Assembly: GCA_963575745.1 (NCBI GenBank)
Contig: CAUYUJ010008582.1
Location: 2,501 to 39,222, forward strand
DNA from: Prorocentrum cordatum
Taxonomy: Eukaryota > Sar > Dinophyceae > Prorocentrales > Prorocentraceae
Length of the DNA: 36,722 bases
Reading direction: 5' to 3'
Shown here: in pieces, positions 19,671 to 28,500 of the stretch
How positions within the stretch are numbered: the first letter of the stretch is position 1
Layout of the letters: each line of letters opens with the position of its first letter
Notes under the pieces: generated by a model
Databases searched by the model: none
What the model saw: the letters and a program-made list of their open reading frames with translations, nothing else
Told to the model about the DNA's origin: nothing
Position numbers and translations under genes: made by a program

Positions 19671-21010
19671 CCTCGGCGAATCCGCCGACGAAAGGCACCA
19701 AGGGCGATGTTACCTCACCAGCGGGAGCGGCGCTCGATTCGCACTCCAACCATGCGCCCCCGCGCGCCCCGACGCACGTCGACACCGCGCCGCCACTGCG
19801 CGCGGCAGGCCCCGCCCATCACAGCGACGACCGCGCCGCGATGCCCAGCTACGCGCAATGGTAATCGAAGTGGTGCCGCATCGCTCGCCTCTGTTGTCGG
19901 CCCTGGTGCTCCCACGAATCCTGGTCGGCCTCGCCGACGCGCAGCTGGTGCGCGACCTCTATGACAACGCGGCGAGCGAGCGCCAGGTCTTCTCGCCGAT
20001 AGCCAGCGCAGCGCGAGCGCGCTGCAAACGCGCACGCACCAAGCGCTACGCCGCGCGACCACCCGCGCAATTGCTGCCGCATGTGTCTTGCAACGCGCCC
20101 GCGCCGATGCCGAGACGCAGCGCGCCCTTGCGGCGGCGGGCGGCCGCATTCTTCATGGGTCCGCGGCTGACGGAGCACTCGGAACGACGCGCTGGCAGCG
20201 CGCGCGCACTCGCGGGATTGGGCGCGCGCGCCATTAGCCTTCGTCGGCGGGCCCCGCAGTGCTCGGCGATGGGCAAGAGGTCCTGCTGCCTCCAACCAGG
20301 TGCGCGCGGCCTAGCGCCTTCATATTTGCGTCGCGCGCAAGGGGGGGCGATCTCACGCAGCGCGCGGCGATCGGCCAGATATCGGGCGCTTGCGCGCCCT
20401 TGGCAAAATACCGCGCGACTTCGTGGATGGGCGGCCGACGCGCCCGCAGATGTCGGCGCGCCTGCCGATGATTGACCGAAGCGCCCTCATGCGCAGACGC
20501 GGCTCAAGAGGCCAAGCAGCCAATACATAGAGACGGGCGCATGCGCGCGCAGACCGAGTGACCCCGCTGCGCAACCCGCACGATCAATGTCGAAACGTTT
20601 GCAGACGCGGCCGAAGCGTATGCAGGCGGTGAAAAAAAATCGCCAGTGATGCAGAGGTTGAGCCGACACGTGTGCTGACGCGTCGCCGAGACGCTTGCAG
20701 GTGGCGAAGTTGGGCCACGCCATTGCCGCGACCCTCGGTTTTGCGAGCGCCGCGCCCTTCGCCCCGACCTCCGCGCGCTAGGGCCCCATCACTCGCGCCC
20801 AGCGCTGGGGGCTCATCGGCTGTGTACCGCCGAATCGCATGTTGGCGGCTGGTTAAAGATCGGCCCCAGAGGAAGCTATATAGAACTGCCCGCGTTCGGG
20901 GCCGACGCGGCTCGGGGCAACGCGGGGCCGCTGCGCGCCGCCGAGCGCGCGCTTCGCGCATCGGCATTGCCCCGCCGCCCTCGGCCCCTAACACAGCAAG
21001 GCAGCACGGC
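19671..21010. other. GC-rich DNA without a supported gene
   Basis: Overlapping arginine- and alanine-rich frames on both strands, none with a recognisable domain, and an alternating CGCG-rich character at 20,150-20,250. No repeat array found. I see nothing else in it. Confidence 0.5.
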
Positions 21011-21034
21011 CAACACACACACACACACACACTG
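21011..21034. repeat. CA microsatellite
   Basis: About eleven CA dinucleotides directly before GAAACCCTAAGG, where the degenerate 9-10-bp repeat begins. Confidence 0.95.
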
Positions 21035-21470
21035 AAACCCTAAGGCGCTAAGGCCAGAAGGCTTCGAAACCATGAGGCCATGGGCCCTGAGGCCCTCGTG
21101 CACCAGGACCCTGAAGACCTCAGCGCCATAAGGCGATGAGACCTCAACGCGCCATGGCCCCAGCCCAACCAGACCTTAACATCCGAAGGCGCCCAGGCCG
21201 CCAGGCACGATGGCGCTGACACCCGAATTTCCTGCGACCGAAACGCCCCGCCCCACCACCAAAAACAAGCAACTGCCAGACCCTGGCGCCCATGACCTCC
21301 AGGACCCGCATGCCAGAATACCCTGAAGCCATAAGACAGTCATGACCTAGGACCCTGAGGCCGTCATACCATGCGACCCTAAGATGCAAAGGCCCCAGTA
21401 TCACAATACCCTAGCACCCTGAGGCCATATTCTCATAAGACCTGCGTATTACCAATACATCCGAAGACCG
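21034..21470. repeat. Degenerate 9-10-bp repeat, left part
   Basis: Loose recurrence of words such as CCTAAGGC, CATGAGGCC, CCCTGAGGCC, CATAAGGC and GACCCTGA every 9-10 bp. The same texture returns at 24,186-24,890 on the other side of the composite repeats. Too degenerate to give a firm consensus by eye. Confidence 0.65.
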
Positions 21471-21474
21471 AAAA

Positions 21475-21885
21475 CAAAATTATCCTGGCGGTGGGCCCAA
21501 CCATTTGCAGTTGCGAATGCCGCAAAGCAAGTTGGACGACTGCGACGGAAATAGATGGTGCCACGGAGCGTGTGAGGGGTGTGCCGACATGAGTGCGGCG
21601 GGCGCATGCGAACGCAACCGTTGGGGCTTTCGGTTGCGCTTCATATCGGGCAGTGAAACATGTGATGGGGTGTGCCGACATAGGTGCTGCGGGCGCATGC
21701 GAATGCAACCGCTGCGGCCTTCGGTGGAGCTCCCTATGGGGCCACGAAGCGTGCGATGGGGTGTGCCGACACGGGTGCCGTGGGCGCGTGCGGACGCAGC
21801 CAACGGGACAGTTCGGTGGAGCCCCTTTTGGGGCCACGCACCATGCGAGGGGCGTGCCGAAATGGGCGCGTGCGAGTGTGTACAT
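21475..21885 (-). repeat. Composite repeat copy B, inverted and truncated
   Basis: Minus-strand orientation: right flank at 21,475-21,540 (its GCCGCAAAGCAAGTTGGA is the complement of copy A's flank), followed by four to five ~90-bp units (GGGGTGTGCCGACA words). It has no leader of its own and abuts the leader of copy C at ~21,885, head to head. Confidence 0.85.
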
Positions 21886-22480
21886 TGGGCGTGAGCAATT
21901 GTCAGACACCAAGGCGCGCCTTTACTTACGATGCGCTACGCACCAGCGCGAGACCCTACAAACATTGATCCCAAGCGCGGGCGCGCCACCCCTCTAACTT
22001 GAACCAACAATGTACACCCGCCAGCCCCCAGCCCAATTTCGCGCGTTTGCACACATGCGGCACGCGCGTAAATCCACGCCCGAAGACTCCGTCCGCTCAG
22101 GCGCTCGCGCCCCCGCCCCCCCCCCCCCGCCCCCCTCTCATCTTCAGTGGTCCCAGCCAGACGCTTGTAACCTCATGTGAATGTACGGCCCCTGAGCCCA
22201 CGCGAGTCACGCATTGAACGCTAGGTGGGCGTCTCCTGGTCGAAACCGCGGGAACTTTCCAGCTCCTCCAAGGGATTCAGGACACCAAAACCCTGCACGG
22301 TGTTATGACAAGTTGTTTTGTTGCATGAACGTTGCACTATCTACTCATAGATATAAGCGGGTTTGTTGGCCGCGCATTCCCCAGACACCATGCGGTGTTG
22401 GGCCCTCGTTTTCAAGAGACATCGCCCCCTGTATCACTCATCCCGCCCCTCCCCCCCGCTACCTCTGCTCGCTCCGCTTG
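21885..22480 (+). repeat. Composite repeat copy C: leader
   Basis: Homologous to 13,940-14,560 in the same word order, including GAGACCCTACAAACATTGAT and CGCCCCCTGTATCACTC. The C-rich tract near 22,110-22,135 is longer than in copy A. Confidence 0.85.
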
Positions 22481-24190
22481 CCAACCACTTCGGCGCGCCC
22501 CTCACGCGCTTCGCGGCCCCGCCGGGAACCCCACCGAATGCCCCAACGGCAGCGTTCGCATGCGTCCACCGCACCCATTTCGGCACAACCCTCACACGTT
22601 CCGCGGCCCAAAAGGGAGCCCCACCGAAGGCCCCAGCGGCAGCGTTCGCACGCGCCCGCCGCACCAATTTCGGCACACCCGCCACATGCTTCGCGGCCCC
22701 ATAAGAAGCACAACCGATGGCCTCAGCGGCTGCGCTCGCACGCGCTCACCGCACCCATGTCGGCACACCACTCATGCGCTTCGTGGCCCCGCGGGGAGCT
22801 CCACCGAAGGTCCCAGTGGCAGCATTCGCCTGCGCTCACAGTAATACCCTCGGCACGCCCCTCACACGCTTCGTGGCCCCATAGAGAGCCCCACCGAACG
22901 TCCCAGCAGCTGCGTTCGCATGCGCCTACCGCGCTCATGTTGGCACGCCGCCCACGCGCGTCGTGGCCCCATAGTGGGCCCAACCGAAGGCCACAGCGGC
23001 TGCGCCCGCATGCGCCCGCAGCACCCATGTCGGCACACCCCATCACACGTTTGATGGCCCGTAATGATTTCAACCGAAAGGCTTCAGTGGTTGCGTTCGC
23101 GTGCGCCCGCCGCACCAACGTCGGCACACCCCGCACACGCTTCGTAGCCTCATAAGGAGCCCCGCCGAAGGCCCCAGCGGCTGCGTTCGCATGCGCCCAC
23201 GACGCCCGTGTCGACGCACCCCGCTGCACGCTTCGCGGCCCCATACGGAACTCAACCGAAGGCCCCAATGGCTGCGTTCGCGTGCGCCCACCGCACCCAT
23301 GCCAGCACACCCCGCACACGCTTCGTGGCCCCATAGGGGGCTCCACCGATGGCCCCCGCGGCTGCGTTCGCATTTCGCATGCGCCCGCCGCGTGCATGTC
23401 GGCGCCCACCCACCCCACCCCACGTTCTGTGGCCCCATAAGGGGGCTCCATCGAAGGCCCCAATGGCGGCGCCCGCGCGCGCCCACCGCACCCATTTCGG
23501 CACATCCCTCACACGTTTCGTGGCCCCGTACGGAGCTCCACCGAATGCCCCAGTTGTTGCGCTCGCATGCGCCAGCCGCATTCTTGTCGGCACACCCTTT
23601 CAACGCTTCGTGGCCCCATTGGGGAGCTCCACCAAAATGCCTCAGTGGCTGCGTTCGATCGCGCCCACCGCGCCCATTTCGGCACACCCCTCACACGCTT
23701 CGTGGCCACACAAGTGGGCTCCACCGAAGGCCCCAAGTGCTGCGTTCGCATACGCCCACCGCACCCATGGCGGCACATTATTGGCATATTTCGCTGCCCC
23801 ACCAGGAGCTTCACCGAACGCCTCCGCGGCTGCGTTCGCATGCGCTCACCGCACCCATGTCGGCACGCCACCCATACGCTTCGTGGCCCCATGGGGGGGG
23901 GGCCCACCGAAGGCTCCAACGGCTGCGCCCGCATGCGCCAACCGCGCACACTTCGGCACACCATTCACACGTGTCGTGGCCCCATGCGGGGCCTTACCGA
24001 ATGCCCCACTTGCTGCGTTCGCAAGCGCCCGCCGCGCCCATTTCGGCACACCATCCACGCGCCCCGTGGCCCAACTTGGAACCCCACCGAAGGCCCCAGC
24101 GGCTGCGTCCGCACGCGCCCACGGCACCCGTGTCGGCACACCCCATCACACGCTTCGTGGCCCCATAGGGAGCTCCACCGAAGGCTCTGG
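22475..24190 (+). repeat. Composite repeat copy C: ~90-bp array
   Basis: About 18 units of the ~90-bp family, with GTTCGCATGCGCC words about every 90 bp from 22,554 to 24,110. The array stops inside a unit (CTCCACCGAAGGCTCTGGGG) and the right flank seen in copies A and B is missing. Confidence 0.95.
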
Positions 24191-24890
24191 GGACCCAAAG
24201 TACCATAAGACGCCGAAGCCCATAAAACCTTTAAGCCCGCGCGCCGTAAGGCCATGCAGCCCGACTACCCTAAGACTTCAAGGCGCTGAAGCCATACCGT
24301 TCTAGCACACGAAGGCCCCAACTTATTGCGACACCAAAGCCCTAAGCCCCTGAAGCACAGGCAGCATTCAACCCCGAACACCATGAGATCCGAATGCCCG
24401 AACTCTCTAACATCATAACGCCAATGCACCCGACCACCCCGATAGCTTGAAAGCCTAATGTTCGAGCCCCTCATCACACACTGGGGCGCTGGCACTCTGA
24501 GACTTTGCAACGCCGTGGCAACTTCCCCACCCAGAAATTTGCGAACCGCTCAGGCCCTGAAATTCAAGAACCAAAGCGTTAAGACCTCACCCCCCTAGCG
24601 CCCGACCACCAGAACACCCGAAGGCCAAATAGCACGAATACCATATTACCATAACGCAACGGTGCAATAATTCCCGAATGCCGAAAGACACCAAGGCCCT
24701 GACACCGCAAGGCCCTCGGGCCCTATGACCCGAAGCCAGCAACGCAATAACCGTGCCACTTAACGCCTTCGGACACGAATGGCATAACACCCTCGGGGCC
24801 TCAAACCCCAACGCCCTAACGCCATAATGCCGCAACGACGTGGCACCCAGAAGCCCCGCGATATGAGGACCCCATGGGGCTAAAACAGAT
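24186..24890. repeat. Degenerate 9-10-bp repeat, right part
   Basis: Same texture as 21,034-21,470 (CATAAAACC, CCGTAAGGCC, GCCCTAAGCCC, CAAGGCCCTGA words). The composite repeats B and C appear to lie within one formerly continuous tract. Confidence 0.6.
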
Positions 24891-25590
24891 TAAGGTCCTT
24901 CTGATACCGTCTGGCCCCGATATCATAGGATCGCACAGCCTCTGCATTGCCCCCCCCCCCCCCAGCGATGATTCGCATCAGTGATGGTAAGAACGGTGCG
25001 CTTCGCAAGGGGCAGGTCCTTAGTATGCTTGCGCGCGCGTGCCGCGCTCGGTTGTTTATGTTTGGTAAGCCCTAGAAGGTATGGAAAGTTATGTTGGTGT
25101 CCGCTCATATACTTAGAACAGCCCTGTGCTAACATTATTGCGACCACGGCCGCATTTATCTTAGGACGCACGGCCGCAGCACGCCTACAATTGCAACCCT
25201 AGCCAAGATAACATGGCTAGAAACCCTCGGTGTAATGACAACTGCGCCTCACCGAAGCACAATCGACCTTCGACGCTATAGTACGCGAAGCGTTTCATTT
25301 AACACCGTTGCAATGACCTACGGGGTCGGCACTGGCGGAAGCCTCGATATCATCCAAGTTGGGGGGGACAACCCAGGGGCAGGCTCAGGGGTCGGCGGAA
25401 CGGCGCAACCCTTTCGGAGTAAGGGTCGGCGGAATGGCGCAACCTTCGAAAGTAACGCAAAGACACTGCCAAGAAACAATCGTCGTGATGAACAAATATT
25501 GCATTGTGCTTTTCCATACCAACGCTAATTGTACACATGCACGGTAAATATCACAGACAGCGAAGCACGCCCAACATTGCAAATCAAAAT
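24890..25590. other. Intergenic, no gene supported
   Basis: A C14 run at 24,950-24,963, then ordinary-looking sequence. Bases 25,388-25,455 contain a two-copy ~35-bp direct repeat (GGGTCGGCGGAACGGCGCAA / GGGTCGGCGGAATGGCGCAA). This stretch lies just downstream of the large minus-strand gene ending at 25,593. Confidence 0.6.
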
Positions 25591-25592
25591 GA

Positions 25593-28500
25593 CTATGGGC
25601 AATGATCTGGCTCGCTGTCTTCATCACCCCTCGGTGGCCTCTCCTTGGCCAGAAGAGCCAACGCTCGAGGGCCAAGCAAACGAAATGCGTGGCGTGCCCC
25701 ACGGCGGGCTGCTTTATCCCACCCGTTCGCCGTCTTGTGCTCGGCACCCGTGGCGCAATCACCGTGGCACTCCAGAAAACACAGGAGTGCTCCGACAGGA
25801 CGGCCCTGTTGAGCACGCACACCTGAGTTGCACGTGCGGTGCCTGCAGCACTTCGAACCAGCACCATGGCGGTGGTCAGTGCAATAGGCAATCATCTCAT
25901 TCCTCAATGGATTGTACACCAAGCGGCCATTGGGCAGAACAATGTCCAAGTCAGCAGGGTGGTGAGGTCCACCGCCGCCCCCACCGCCACCACCGCCACC
26001 TCCGCCACTGCCACTTGCACCTCCGCTAGGCTTGGGGCCTTCATCATCTCCTCCAGGCAAGGGAAGTGGTGGTGGTGGATCCTCCGGTTCAGTTGTGAGC
26101 TTCTCAGCCTCGGTCTCCGAACTTTCCCCGCCATGGCCACTAGCGCCGTCGGAACCTCCACTGCAGTCGACGACGCCGCCAAGATCACAACTACTCGAAC
26201 ATCCACTGCTGGATGAACTTGAACTCGGGACAGGCTCAGGATCGTCGATGACTCCCCCAAGTGGCAACGGGATCGGTAGCCCATGCGCGTCCTCCACAGC
26301 ACCTGCGAGACCGCAGGCACCCACTGCAGAACACTGGCTGGGAAGACGTTTCGAAAATGCACCTGGTTGTGCACCTAGCACACCATATTTCTAGGACGGG
26401 GCGAAGGGAGATGGTGAGAAGGACTCGGAGGGCGCACGAAGAGGGAGAAGGAGGACATAGGAGGACGAGGAGGAGGAGGAGGTGGGGAGGAGTGATGCGG
26501 ATAAAACTTGAATGGTGCATTTTCGAATCACCTTCCCAGCGCAGTGGGCTGCAGCTGGGCGTGTTCGGGCGGCCTAAGTCGTCGCCGCCGCCAACGACGT
26601 CCACATGACCACCTCCGCCGCCTTCGCCACCAGGAGGCTCAACAACGTCACCACCACCACATGCTCCAGGATCATCGCCGTCGTCGCAGCCCTCTGCGTC
26701 GTCATCCTCGCCCTCTGGATCCTCATCGGGGCCGCCGTCGTAGCCGTCTGGGTCGTCGAGCAAGCCGACGTCGCCCCATCCAGATTCGAACTGCCTAGCT
26801 TTGGGCGCCCTCTGCTTCTTCTTACGCACGTTCGCCCAAGCAGGCTTCCATACCAGATGGCACAGTGGAAGACCGTCCTCTGCGAGAGTCTCCAAGACTG
26901 CAGCGTCCACGGCGTTTGGGATGAAGGACCCCACTGGCATTGAGTCGAACTTCACTTCGCATGCACACATGCACCACCGCAGTTCGCGATCAAAGTCTGC
27001 AAAGGCTTGCCAGGCCGTCTTGGACTTGAGCCTGCTCGTGAAGGAGGCGCGGGAAGGGACTGGCCACTCGCCGACTTGATCGAGGCAGGAAAGAAGTTGA
27101 ACGCCAGTCCGCCATGGGCTGAGGCTTTGAGACCCAATGTGGTGCCAGAGTATCTTCTCAACGGCGAGGCCTCGAACGAAACCAGTTGACTGAAGGTCCA
27201 TATCGCCGACATCGTGGTCCTCAGGTGGCCGACGCTGACCGATGAGGGCGATGATGATCTTGCCAGGTTGCAACTTTTTTCGAATGGGGCCGACTGGACA
27301 GGCCCGCTTCAGGGCAACGTTCAACTTAGCAACAAAGACCCCCACCTCGATGCCAGGTCCGCAACATATGCACACCCCAGCAATCTTGCAGTCTGGTGTA
27401 GCATGATCGTCCTCGTCCCAATCAGGCTTCGCGAAGTGGTCGATGGTCTCATGCAAGCTGCCCCACATATCAGAAAGCATGTGGATCGTGTCTGTGACGG
27501 CCCTGCAATTCTCGATGGACAGCGCCCGCGTCACGCGATCCGAAATATTGATTGGCTTCCACTCAGAATGTTGAACGCCACCTGGTAGTGGGACTTTGGG
27601 GATAAACTCGTTCAGCGGCGCCATCGTCGAGGTCATGCCAGCGAAATGCTCCTCCATGCGCACTTTTCCGTCACCATTGCACCAAGCGACAATTTCGTCA
27701 TCATATTTGCGCCTCTCGGCGGTGGCGCACTCCCTCTCCAGCTGCATCTCTCGACGCTGGTCGGCGATGGTGCTCAATGAGTTTGAAGGCTGGTGATCGC
27801 CAAGCGCCCTTGCTGGCGCTATCTCAAACTTGTTGTCGCCGCCGCCGCCGTCGATCTCAGCCATGTCCCTTTCCAACCTCTTGGCAGCGATCCTCAAGTC
27901 GATGTCCGTTGCTTTCCTTGCTCTCTGCACCCTCCTGGAAGACCGTTTGGAGTTCTCGCCAAAAGGATGTGGATTCCCTGCCTTTGCAGCACGCGCCGCA
28001 ATGCGGCATTCCTGCACGAGCTGTTGTTTATCTTCACCGCTGGGCCCCCTGTAACGCCGAGAAAGTTCTGACATGTCTTGGAGCCCACGTTTGCCAAGCG
28101 ACTCGCGTCTGACGAAGAGCCGCCAAGCCCCTCCGCGGAAACAAGTCTTCTTAGCCCCAGTCTCAGACTTGCTGGTGCTGTTCTTGGCATCGCCATCCTT
28201 GGTTTGGTGTTTCCGAACGTTCCGAATCCAGCCAGCCCGAAGTTCACGCTGGCGCCTGCGATACCTCTGACACGTCCGCTGGGCGGACAGTCTGCGGATG
28301 TGCATGCGATGGGTTTGCACTCCGAGTGCAACCAAGCTCCTACGTATGGCGGCGTGGCTCGCCTCTATGCTGCACGTCTCCACCTTGGTAATCGCAGCAG
28401 TGTGTCGAAGCTCCGCAAGGCAACCGGGGCTCAGCAATCCTTGAGGCGATGGGAGATACTTGTCAATGAGCGCTTGGCCCCACTTATCTTTGAGATCTGC

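Noticed and set aside
18870-19964. 364-codon plus-strand open frame with YLPRYLPRY repeats
   Set aside because: It crosses the GGTACC satellite and has no recognisable domain outside it.
24923-25171. 82-codon minus-strand open frame
   Set aside because: Short, includes a poly-G run at its end (the C14 tract) and has no recognisable feature.
5980-25360. Shared word CTCGATATCATCCA at ~5,984 and ~25,344
   Set aside because: The match does not extend beyond about 15 bases, so a common origin cannot be argued.
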